NCBI GenBank assembly: GCA_964036045.1 | Contig: OZ038378.1 | Coordinates: forward strand, 60,995,408 to 61,059,407 | Length of the DNA stretch: 64,000 bases | Origin: Eutreptiella sp. 'Long Island Sound 2002' | Lineage: Eukaryota; Euglenozoa; Euglenophyceae; Eutreptiales; Eutreptiaceae | Direction of reading: 5' to 3' | Part shown: in pieces, positions 34,201 through 45,797 of the stretch | Numbering within the stretch: the stretch's first letter is position 1 | Layout of the letters: each line of letters begins with the position of its first letter | Position numbers and translations under genes: made by a program | The notes under the pieces: generated by a model | Database searches by the model: none | What the model was told of the DNA's origin: nothing | Seen by the model: the letters and a program-made list of their open reading frames with translations, nothing else

Positions 34201-35650
34201 GGAAGGGGTTCCGTCAAATATTTGGTGGGTCTACAGCCTCCAAATATTTGACGGAAGGGGTTCCGTCAAATATTTGGTGGGTCTACGGCCCCCAAATATT
34301 TGACGGAAGGGGTTCCGTCAAATATTTGGTGGGTCTACGGCCCCCAAATATTTGACGGAAGGGGTTCCGTCAAATATTTGGTGGGTCTACAGCCCCCAAA
34401 TATTTCACGGAAGGGGTTCCGTCAAATATTTGGTGGGTCTACAGCCCCCAAATATTTGACGAAAGGGGTTCCGTCAAATATTTGGGGGGTCTACATCCCC
34501 CAAATATTTGACGGAAGGGGTTCCGTCAAATATTTGGGGGGTGTACAGCCCCCAAATATTTGACGGAAGGTGTTCCGTCAAATATCTGGTGGGTCTACAG
34601 CCCCCAAATATTTGACGGAAGGGGTTCCGTCAAATATTTGGTGGGTGTACAGCCCCCGAATATTTGACGGATGGTGTCCGGTCAAATATTCCGGGGGTGT
34701 ACAGCCCCCAAATATTTGACGGAAGGGGTTCCGTCAAATATTTGGTGGGTCTACAGCCCCCAAATATTTGACTCAAGGGGTTCCGTCAAATATTTGGTGG
34801 GTCCACAGCCCCCAAATGTTTGACGGATCGCGTTCCGTCAAATATTTGGGGGTCTACAGCCCCCAAATATTTGACGGAAGGGGTTCCGTCAAATATTTGG
34901 TGGGTCTACAGCCCCCAAATATTTCACGGAAGGGGTTCCGTCAAATATTTGGTGGGTGTACAGCCCCCAAATATTTGACGGAAGGGGTTCCGTCAAATAT
35001 TTGGGGGGTGTACAGCCCCCAAATATTTGACCGAAGGGGTTCCGTCAAATATTTGGTGGGTCTACAGCCCCCAAATATTTCACGGATGGCGTTCCGTCAA
35101 ATATTCGGGGGGTCTACAGCCCCCGAATATTTGACGGAAGGGGTTCCGTCAAATATTTGGTGGGTCTACAGCCCCCAAATATTTGACGGAAGGGGTTCCG
35201 TCAAATATTTGGTGGGTCTACGGCCCCCAAATATTTGACGGAAGGGGTTCCGTCAAATATTTGGTGGGTCTACAGCCCCCAAATATTTGACGGAAGGGGT
35301 TCCGTCAAATATTGGGGGGGTCTACATCCCCCAAATATTTGACGGAAGGGGTTCCGTCAAATATTTGGTGGGTCTACAGCCCCCAAATATTTGACGGATG
35401 GCGTTCCGTCAAATATTTGGGGGGTGTACAGCCCCCAAATATTTGACCGAAGGGGTTCCGTCAAATATTTGGTGGGTCTACAGCCCCCAAATATTTGACG
35501 GAAGGTGTTCCGTCAAATATCTGGTGGGTCTACAGCCCCCAAATATTTGACGGAAGGGGTTCCGTCAAATATTTGGTGGGTGTACAGCCCCCAAATATTT
35601 GACGGATGGTGTCCGGTCAAATATTCCGGGGGTGTACAGCCCCCAAATAT
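31295..35650 (+). repeat. 987-bp and 1,714-bp block duplications in the satellite
   Basis: The variant run near 31,295 recurs near 32,282. A longer run starting about 32,586 recurs at 34,300, carrying the rare ATTTGACTCAAGG, GGTGTCCGGTC and TTTGCGGAAGG units along. The 1,714-bp offset is 33 units minus 2 bases. Confidence 0.8.
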
Positions 35651-38600
35651 TTGATGGAAGGGGTTCCGTCAAATATTTGGTGGGTCTACAGCCCCCAAAT
35701 ATTTGACTCAAGGGGTTCCGTCAAATATTTGGGGGGTGTACAGCCCCCAAATATTTGACGGAAGGGGTTCCGTCAAATATTTGGTGGGTCTACAGCCCCC
35801 AAATATTTGACGGATGGCGTTCCGTCAAATATTTGGTGGGTCTACAGGCCCAAAATATTTGACGGAAGGGGTTCCGTCAAATATTTGGTGGGTCCACAGC
35901 CCCCAAATGTTTGACGGATGGCGTTCCGTCAAATATTTGGGGGGTGTACAGCCCCCAAATATTTGACGGAAGGGGTTCCGTCAAATATTTGGTGGGTCTA
36001 CAGCCCCCAAATATTTGACGGAAGGTGTTCCGTCAAATATCCGGTGGGTCTACAGCCCCAAAATATTTGATGGAAGGGGTTCCGTCAAATATTTTGTGGG
36101 TGTACAGCCCCCAAATATTTGACGGAAGGGGTTCCGTCAAATATTTGGGGGGTGTACAGCCCCCAAATATTTGACCGAAGGGGTTCCGTCAAATATTTGG
36201 TGGGTCTACAGCCCCCAAATGTTTGACGAAAGGGGTTCCGTCAAATATTTGGTGGGTCCACAGCCCCCAAATATTTCACGGATGGCGTTCCGTCAAATAT
36301 TCGGGGGGTCTACAGCCCCCAAATATTTGACGGAAGGGGTTCCGTCAAATATTTGGTGGGTCTACAGCCCCCAAATATTTGACGGAAGGGGTTCCGTCAA
36401 ATATTTGGTGGGTCTACAGCCCCCAAATATTTGACTCAAGAGGTTCCGTCAAATATTTGGGGGGTGTACAGCCCCCAAATATTTGACGGAAGGGGTTCCG
36501 TCAAATATTTGGTGGGTCTACAGCCCCCAAATATTTGACGGATGGCGTTCCGTCAAATATTTGGTGGGTCTACAGCCCCCAAATATTTGAAGGAAGGGGT
36601 TCCGTCAAATATTTGGTGGGTCTACAGCCCCCAAATGTTTGACGGAAGGGGTTCCGTCAAATAGTTGGTGGGTCTACAGCCTCCAAATATTTGACGGAAG
36701 GGGTTCCGTCAAATAGTTGGTGGGTCTACACCCCCCAAATATTTGACGGAAGGGGTTCCGTCAAATATTTGGTGGGTGTACAGCCCCCAAATATTTGACG
36801 GAAGGGGTTCCGTCAAATATTTGGGGGGTGTACAGCCCCCAAACATTTGACGGAAGGGGTTCCGTCAAATATTTGCTGGGTCTACAGCCCCCAAAATATT
36901 TGACGGAAGGGGTTCCGTCAAATATTTGGTGGGTCTACAGCCCCCAAATATTTGACGGATGGGGTTCCGTCAAATATTTGGGGGGTCTACAGCCCCCAAA
37001 TATTTGACGTATGCCGTTCCGTCAAACATTTGGGGGGTGTACAGCCCCCAAATATTTGACGGAAGGGGTTCCGTCAAATATTTGGTGGGTCTACAGCCCC
37101 CAAAAATTTGACGGAAGGGGTTACGTCAAATATTTGGTGGGTGTACAGCCCCCAAATATTTGACGGAAGGGGTTCCGTCAAATATTTGGTGGGTCCACAG
37201 CCCCCAAATATTTGACGGATGGCGTTCCGTCAAATATTTGGGGGGTGTACAGCCCCCAAATATTTGACGGAAGGGGTTCCGTCAAATATTTGGTGGGTCT
37301 ACAGCCCCCAAATATTTCACGGAAGGGGTTCCGTCAAATATTTGGTGGGTCTACAGCCCCCAAACATTTGACGGATGGCGTTCCGTCAAATATTTCGGGG
37401 GTGTACAGCCCCCAAATATTTGACGGAAGGGGTTCCGTCAAATATTTGGTGGGTCTACAGCCCCCAAATATTTCACGGAAGGGGTTCCGTCAAATATTTG
37501 GTGGGTCTACAGCCCCCAAATATTTGACGGATGGCGTTCCGTCAAATATTTGGGGGGTGTACAGCCCCCAAATATTTGACGGAAGGGGTTCCGTCAAATA
37601 TTTGGTGGGTCTACAGCCCCCAAATATTTGACGGAAGGGGTTCCGTCAAATATTTGGTGGGTCTACAGCTGCCAAATATTTGACGGAAGGGGTTCCGTCA
37701 AATATTTGGTGGGTCTACAGCCCCCAAATATTTAATGGAAGGGGTTCCGTCAAATATTTGGGGGGTGTACAGCCCCCAAATATTTGACGGAAGGGGTTCC
37801 GTCAAATATTTGGTGGGTCTACAGCCCCCAAATATTTGACGGAAGGGGTTCCGTCAAATATTTGGGGGGTCTACAGCCCCCAAATATTTGACGGAAGGGG
37901 TTCCGTCAAATATTTGGTGGGTCTACAGCCCCCAAATATTTGACGGAAGGGGTTCTGTCAAATATTTGGTGGGTTTACAGCCCCCAAATATTTGACGGAT
38001 GGGGTTCCGTCAAATATTTGGGGGGTCTACAGCCCCCAAATATTTGACGGAAGGGTTTCCGTCAAATATTTGGTGGGTCTACAGCCCCCAAATATTTGAC
38101 GGATGGCGTTCCGTCAAATATTTGGGGGGTGTACAGCCCCCAAAAAATTGACGGAAGGGGTTCCGTCAAATATTTGGGGGGTGTACAGCCCCCAAATATT
38201 TGACGGAAGGGGTTCCGTCAAATATTTGGTGGGTCTACAGCCCCCAAATATTTGACGGATGGCGTTCCGTCAAATATTTGGGGGGTGTACAGCCCCCAAA
38301 TATTTGACGGAAGGGGTTCCGTCAAATATTTGGTGGGTCTACAGCCCCCAAATATTTGACGGAATTCGTTCCGTCAAATATTTGGTGGGTCTACAGCCCC
38401 CAAATATTTGACGGAAGGGGTTCCGTCAAATATTTGGTGGGTCTACAGCCCCCAAATATTTGACCGAAGGGGTTCCGTCAAATATTTGGTGGGTCTACAG
38501 CCCCCAAATATTTCACGGAAGGGGTTCTGTCAAATATTTGGTGGGTCTACAGCCCCCAAATATTTGACGGATGGGGTTCCGTCAAACATTTGGTGGGTCT

Positions 38601-39059
38601 ACAGCCCCCAAATATTTGACGGAAGGGGTTCCGTCAAATATTTGGTGGGTCTACAGCCCCCAAAAATTTTACGGATGGCGTTCCGTCAAATATTTGGGCG
38701 CTGTACAGCCCCCAAAAATCTGACGGAAGGGGTTCCGTCAAATATTTGGTGGGTCTACAGCCCCCAAATATTTGACGGATGGCGTTCCGTCAAATATTTT
38801 GGGGGGTGTACAGCCCCCAAATATTTGACGGAAGGGGTTCCGTCAAATATTTGGTGGGTGTACAGCCCCCAAATATTTGACGGAAGGGGTTCCGTCAAAT
38901 ATTTGGTGGGTCTACAGTTCCCAAATATTTGACCAAAGGAGTTCCGTCAAATATTTGGGGGGTGTACAGCCCCCAAATATTTGACGGAAGGGGTTCCGTC
39001 AAATATTTGGTGGGTCTACAGCCCCCAAATATTTGACGGAAGGGATTCCGTCAAATATT

Positions 39060-42000
39060 TGGTGGGTTTACAGCCCCCAAATATTTGACGGATGGGGTTC
39101 CGTCAAATATTTGGGGGGTCTACAGCCCCCAAATATTTGACGGAAGGGGTTCCGTCAAATATTTGGTGGGTCTACAGCCCCCAAATATTTGACGGATGGC
39201 GTTCCGTCAAATATTTGGGGGGTGTACAGCCCCCAAAAATTTGACGGAAGGGGTTCCGTCAAATATTTGGGGGGTGTACAGCCCCCAAATATTTGACGGA
39301 AGGGGTTGCGTCAAATATTTGGTGGGTCTACAGCCCCCAAATATTTGACGGATGGCGTTCCGTCAAATATTTGGGGGGTGTACAGCCCCCAAATATTTGA
39401 CGGAAGGGGTTCCGTCAAATATTTGGTGGGTCTACAGCCCCCAAATATTTGACGGAAGGGGTTCCGTCAAATATTTGGTGGGTCTACAGCCCCCAAATAT
39501 TTGACGGAAGGGGTTCCGTCAAATATTTGGTGGGTCTACAGCCCCCAAATATTTCACGGAAGGGGTTCTGTCAAATATTTGGTGGGTCTACAGCCCCCAA
39601 ATATTTGACGGAAGGGGTTCCGTCAAATATTTGGTGGGTCTACAGCCCCCAAATATTTGACGGATGGGGTTCCGTCAAACATTTGGTGGGTCTACAGCCC
39701 CCAAATATTTGACGGAAGGGGTTCCGTCAAATATTTGGTGGGTCTACACCCCTAAAAAATTTTACGGATGGCGTTCCGTCAAATATTTGGGGGGTGTACA
39801 GCCCCCAAAAATCTAACGGAAGGGGTTCCGTCAAATATTTGGTGGGTCTACAGCCCCCAAATATTTGACGGATGGCGTTCCGTCAAATATTTGGTGGGTC
39901 TACAGCCCCCAAATATTTGACGGAAGGGGTTCCGTCAAATATGTGGTGGGTCTACAGCCCCCAAATATTTGACGGAAGGGGTTACGTCAAATATTTGGTG
40001 GGTCTACAGCCCCCAAATATTTGACGGAAGGGGTTCCGTCAAATATTTGGTGGGTCTACAGGCCCAAAATATTTGACGGAAGGGGTTCCGTCAAATATTT
40101 GGTGGGTCTACAGCCCCCAAATATTTCACTGAAGGGGTTCCGTCAAATATTTGGGGGGTGTACAGCCCCCAAATATTTGACGGAAGGGGTTCCGTCAAAC
40201 ATTTGGTGGGTCTACAGCCCTCAAATATTTGACGGAAGGGGTTCCGTCAAATATTTGGCGGGTCTACAGCCCCCAAATATTTGACGGAAGGGGTTCCGTC
40301 AAATATTTGGTGGGTCTACAACCCCCAAATATTTGACGGACGGGGTTCCGTCAAATATTTGGTGGGTCTACAGCCCCAAAATATTTGACGGATGGCGTTC
40401 CGTCAAATATTTGGGGGGTGTACAGCCCCCAAATATTTGACGGAAGGGGTTCCGTCAAATATTTGGTGGGTGTACAGCCCCCAAATATTTGACGGATGGC
40501 GTTCCGTCAAATATTTGGGGGGTCTACAGCCCCCAAATATTTGACGGAAGGGGTTCCGTCAAATATTTGGTGGGTCCACAGCCCCCAAATGTTTGACGGA
40601 AGGGGTTCCGTCAAATATTTGGTGGGTTTACAGCCCCCAAATATTTGACGGATGGGGTTCCGTCAAATATTTGGGGGGTCTACAGCCCCCAAATATTTGA
40701 CGGAAGGGGTTCCGTCAAATATTTGGTGGGTCTACAGCCCCCAAATATTTGACGGATGGCGTTCCGTCAAATATTTGGGGGGTGTACAGCCCCCAAAAAT
40801 TTGACGGAAGGGGTTCCGTCAAATATTTGGGGGGTGTACAGCCCCCAAATATTTGACGGAAGGGGTTCCGTCAAATATTTGGTGGGTCTACAGCCCCCAA
40901 ATATTTGACGGATGGCGTTCCGTCAAATATTGGGGGGGTGTACAGCCCCCGAATATTTGACGGATGGGGTTCCGTCAAATATTTGGTGGGTCTACAGCCC
41001 CCAAATATTTGACGGAAGGGGTTCCGTCAAATATTTGGTGGGTGTACAGCCCCCAAATATTTGACGGAATGGGTTCCGTCAAATATTTGGTGGGTCTACA
41101 GCCCCCAAATATTTCACGGAAGGGGTTCTGTCAAATATTTGGTGGGTCTACAGCCCCCAAATATTTGACGGAAGGGGTTCCGTCAAATATTTGGTGGGTC
41201 TACAGCCCCCAAATATTTGACGGATGGGGTTCCGTCAAACATTTGGTGGGTCTACAGCCCCCAAATATTTGACGGAAGGGGTTCCGTCAAATATTTGGTG
41301 GGTCTACACCCCTAAAAAATTTTACGGATGGCGTTCCGTCAAATATTTGGGGGGTGTACAGCCCCCAAAAATCTGACGGAAGGGGTTCCGTCAAATATTT
41401 GGTGGGTCCACAGCCCCCAAATATTTGACGGATGGCGTTCCGTCAAATATTTGGTGGGTCTACAGCCCCCAAATATTTGACGGAAGGGGTTCCGTCAAAT
41501 ATGTGGTGGGTCTACAGCCCCCAAATATTTGACGGAAGGGGTTACGTCAAATATTTGGTGGGTCTACAGCCCCCAAATATTTGACGGAAGGGGTTCCGTC
41601 AAATATTTGGTGGGTCTACAGGCCCAAAATATTTGACGGAAGGGGTTCCGTCAAATATTTGGTGGGTCTACAGCCCCCAAATATTTCACTGAAGGGGTTC
41701 CGTCAAATATTTGGGGGGTGTACAGCCCCCAAATATTTGACGGAAGGGGTTCCGTCAAACATTTGGTGGGTCTACAGCCCTCAAATATTTGACGGAAGGG
41801 GTTCCGTCAAATATTTGGCGGGTCTACAGCCCCCAAATATTTGACGGAAGGGGTTCCGTCAAATATTTGGTGGGTCTACAACCCCCAAATATTTGACGGA
41901 AGGGGTTCCGTCAAATATTTGGTGGGTCTACAGCCCCAAAATATTTGACGGATGGCGTTCCGTCAAATATTTGGGGGGTGTACAGCCCCCAAATATTTGA
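39060..42000 (+). repeat. 1,560-bp (30-unit) block duplication in the satellite
   Basis: Rare variants such as CTACACCCCTAAAAAATTTTACGG and CTACAGGCCCAAAATATTTG near 39,750-40,070 recur 1,560 bp later near 41,310-41,630. The offset is exactly 30 units. Confidence 0.8.
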
Positions 42001-44836
42001 CGGAAGGGGTTCCGTCAAATATTTGGTGGGTGTACAGCCCCCAAATATTTGACGGATGGCGTTCCGTCAAATATTTGGGGGGTCTACAGCCCCCAAATAT
42101 TTGACGGAAGGGGTTCCGTCAAATATTTGGTGGGTCCACAGCCCCCAAATATTTGACGGAAGGGGTTCCGTCAAATATTTGGGGGGTCTACAACCCCCAA
42201 ATATTTCACGGAAGGGGTTCCGTCAAATATTTGGTGGGTCTACAGCCCCCAAATATTTGACGGAAGGGGTTCCGTCAAATATTTGGTGGGTCTACAGCCC
42301 CCAAATATTTCACGGAAGGGGTTCTGTCAAATATTTGGTGGGTCTACAGCCCCCAAATATTTGACGGAAGGGGTTCCGTCAAATATTTGGTGGGTCTACA
42401 GCCCCCAAATATTTGACGGATGGGGTTCCGTCAAACATTTGGTGGGTCTATAGCCCTCAAATATTTGACGGAAGGGGTTCCGTCAAATATTTGGTGGGTC
42501 TACAGCCCCAAAATATTTGACGGATGGCGTTCCGTCAAATATTTGGGGGGTGTACAGCCCCCAAATATTTGACGGAAGGGGTTCCGTCAAATATTTGGTG
42601 GGTGTACAGCCCCCAAATATTTGACGGATGGCGTTCCGTCAAATATTTGGGGGGTCTACAGCCCCCAAATATTTGACGGAAGGGGTTCCGTCAAATATTT
42701 GGTGGGTCTACAGCCCCCAAATATTTGACGGAAGGGGTTCCGTCAAATATTTGGGGGGTCTACAACCCCCAAAATATTTCACGGAAGGGGTTCCGTCAAA
42801 TATTTGGTGGGTCTACAACCCCCAAATATTTGACGGAAGGGGTTCTGTCAAATATTTGGTGGGTCTACAGCCCCCAAATATTTGACGGAAGGGGTTCCGT
42901 CAAATATTTGGTGGGTCTACAGCCCCCAAATATTTGACGGATGGGGTTCCGTCAAACATTTGGTGGGTCTACAGCCCCCAAATATTTGACGGAAGGGGTT
43001 CCGTCAAATATTTGGTGGGTCTACAGCCCCCAAATATTTGACGGATGGGGTTCCGTCAAACATTTGGTGGGTCTACAGCCCCCAAATATTTGACCGAAGG
43101 GGTTCCGTCAAATATTTGGTGGGTCCACAGCCCCCAAATATTTGACGGATGGGGTTCCGTCAAACATTTGGTGGGTCTACAGCCCCCAAATATTTGACGG
43201 AAGGGGTTCCGTCAAATATTTGGTGGGTCCACAGCCCCAAAATATTTGACGGATGGCGTTCCGTCAAATATTTGGGGGGTGTACAGCCCCCAAATATTTG
43301 ACGGAAGGGGTTCCGTCAAATATTTGGTGGGTGTACAGCCCCCAAATATTTGACGGAAGGGGTTCCGTCAAATATTTGGGGGGTCTACAGCCCCCAAATA
43401 TTTGACGGAAGGGGTTCCGTCAAATATTTGGTTGGTCCACAGCCCCCAAATATTTGACGGAAGGGGTTCCGTCAAATATTTGGGGGGTCTACAACCCCCA
43501 AATATTTCACGGAAGGGGTTCCGTCAAATATTTGGTGGGTCTACAGCCCCCAAATATTTGACGGAAGGGGTTCTGTCAAATATTTGGTGGGTCTACAGCC
43601 CCCAAATATTTGACGGAAGGGGTTCCGTCAAATATTTGGTGGGTCTACAGCCCCCAAATATTTGACGGAAGGGGTTCCGTCAAACATTTGGTGGGTCTAC
43701 AGCCCCCAAATATTTGACGGAAGGGGTTCCGTCAAATATTTGGTGGGTCTACAGCCCCCAAAAATTTTACGGATGGCGTTCCGTCAAATATTTGGGGGAT
43801 GTACAGCCCCCAAATATTTGACGCAAGGGGTTCCGTCAAATATTTGGTGGGTGTACAACCCCCAAATATTTGACGGAAGGGGTTCCGTCAAATATTTGGT
43901 TGGTCTACAGCCCCCAAATATTTGACGGAAGGGGTTCCGTCAAATATTTGGTGGGTCTACAGCCCCCAAATATTTGACGGAAGGGGTTCCGTCAAATATT
44001 TGGTGGGTGTACAGCCCCCAAATATTTCAGGGAAGGGGTTCCGTCAAATATTTGGTGGGTCTACAGCCCCCAAATATTTGACGGAAGGGGTTCCGTCAAA
44101 TATTTGGGGGGTGTACAGCCCCCAAATATTTGACGGAAGGGGTTCCGTCAAATATTTGGTGGGTCTACAGCCCCCAAATATTTGACGGATGGCGTTCCGT
44201 CAAATATTCGGGGGTTTACAGCCTCAAAATGTTTCACGGAAGGGGTTCCGTCAAATATTTGGTGGGTCTACAGCCCCCAAATATTTGACGGATGGGGTTC
44301 CGTCAAATTTTTGGGGGAATACGGCCCCCAAATATTTGACGGAAGGGGTTCCGTCAAATATTTGGTGGGTCTACAGCCCCCAAATATTTGACGGAAGGGG
44401 TTCCGTCAAATTTTTGGTGGGTCTACAGCCCCCAAATATTTGACGGAAGGGGTTCCGTCAAATATTTGGTGGCTCTACAGCCCCCAAATATTTGACGGAT
44501 GGCGTTCCGTCAAATATTTGGGGGGTGTACAGCCCCAAAATATTTCACGGAAGGGGTTCCGTCAAATATTTGGGGGGTGTACAGCCCCAAAATATTTCAC
44601 GGAAGGGGTTCTGTCAAATATTAGGGGGCTCTACACCCACAAAATATTTCCGTCAAATATTTGGGGGCTCTACACCCCCAAAATATTTCACGGAAGGGGT
44701 CCAATATCTCACCTCCAAAACATTTTGGGGGTATGCCGCGTCCAGGTTCTGTGGTCTCATCTGTACTTTTTCTCCTTGTAGTTTGTTTTTGCCTCATTAC
44801 ACCCTTCCCTGTGCGAGTTCGCGTTGTGCCAGTTCG

Positions 44837-45120
44837 CCTACTGTGCGCCTTTGAGCCACAGCTACCTGGCTTGGTCCGAGCCATTGCGCTTCGCGACTGA
44901 ACCTTGATCGCCTACTGTGCGTCTTTGAGCCACAGCTTTCGGTTTCAGTCTGAGCCACTGCGCTTCGCGACTGAACTCTGGTTGTCTATTGTGCGCCTTT
45001 GAGCCTCGGCTTTCGGTTTCAGTCCAAGCCATTGCGCTTCGCGACTAAGCCTTGACGTAGCCACTGTGTGCCTCTGAGCAGCAGCACTTCGTTTGTTGTC
45101 GTAGCCCTAGCGCTCTTGAC
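44837..45120 (+). repeat. 74-bp tandem repeat, four diverged copies
   Basis: Units start near 44,837, 44,911, 44,985 and 45,059. Each contains CTGTGCGCCTTTGAGCC or a close variant and the first three contain GCGCTTCGCGACT. The last copy is the most diverged. It lies between the satellite end and the right gene block. Confidence 0.8.
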
Positions 45121-45133
45121 AACAAACCCACCA

Positions 45134-45611
45134 TGTACCCTTCGTGAACCGGCCGTTTGAATTTGAGATTCACGGTACCATGAATTTCACCTATTTTTGC
45201 TATGTTTTGCTTGTAATTTGGTGCCATCGTGTGCTTTTGTCGTGCTATCTTCGCCCAAAGTGAGATCTAACAAATGTGTGCAAATTAGAGGCTTGAAGTA
45301 GCCACACGGTTCAACACATTTGGTGAGATTCGCGTAAATGTGAAATTCACGCACCCAAATTCACGCATAAATTCACGGGTTTTGGCACCTCTCGTTTTGG
45401 GCGCGGTTTGGGCATGGTGGATGCTTTTGGGGCGGGACCTTCATTGGATGATGCGTAATGAAGCTGGGGGAAGAATTTTACCCCCTCAAATCCCTGAAAA
45501 GGATCCAATAATATGGCGTTTTCCCCCGAAAACCTCAAAATTTGGGTAAATTCACGTGAAATTCACGCATTTATTCCAACGGCCATTTATCCCCGGTTCA
45601 CGAAGGGTACA
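45134..45611. mobile_element. MITE-like insert with 19-bp terminal inverted repeats
   Basis: CCGGTTCACGAAGGGTACA at 45,593-45,611 is the exact reverse complement of 45,134-45,152. The 478-bp interval has no coding potential and is rich in TTCACG words in both orientations, including the palindrome TTCACGTGAA near 45,551. No clear target-site duplication is visible. Its position 190 bp before the right gene block means it could act as promoter sequence; that is inference. Confidence 0.55.
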
Positions 45612-45797
45612 CAGCAACGGCGTCTCCTGGACCAGCCGGTGAGCCTGAGGACCAGCCCAGCTGGCACTTTGAGTACCAAGGACCTGCCCTTGATTGCCCC
45701 CTCGAGTTGTGGGACCCCCATAGTGGTCACAGTGGTGGACCCTGCAAGCCTCGAAGGTCACCCAAACCACTAAAAGTCGTGGTGCGCGAGCCAAGCA

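Larger units (their letters stand above)
18282..44735 (+). repeat. 52-bp satellite array, about 500 copies
   Basis: The unit is two 26-bp halves that both start with the palindrome CAAATATTTG. Half one continues ACGGAAGGGGTTCCGT and half two continues GTGGGTCTACAGCCCC. Half one plus the start of half two forms a perfect 16-bp-arm hairpin (CAAATATTTGACGGAA / TTCCGTCAAATATTTG) with a GGGG loop. Common variants are GGATGGCG for GGAAGGGG, TTTCACGG for TTTGACGG, and GGGGGGTGT for GGTGGGTCT. Because 52 is not a multiple of 3, frames rotate from unit to unit and a stop (ATT TGA) normally closes each within about 90 codons, so the many small open frames are not genes. Similarity is high throughout, with block duplications. 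Both gene groups lie outside the array and inside the same terminal repeats. Confidence 0.97.
44736..45797. other. Spacer between satellite and right gene block
   Basis: No protein frame is supported. It contains a 74-bp tandem repeat and a MITE-like insert and ends just upstream of the ATG at 45,798, so it presumably includes the promoter of the right gene block. I cannot identify a TATA box or start site with confidence. Confidence 0.5.

Noticed and set aside
18282-44735. Dozens of open frames of 60-174 codons reading VPSNIWWVYSPQIFDG-like repeats
   Set aside because: They are produced by the 52-bp unit. The frame rotates with each unit and normally closes at ATT TGA, and the longer ones only reflect variants that lose the stop. 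There is no independent sign of coding.
18282-44735. CRISPR array
   Set aside because: There are no unique spacers; the whole 52-bp unit repeats, and the context is eukaryotic.
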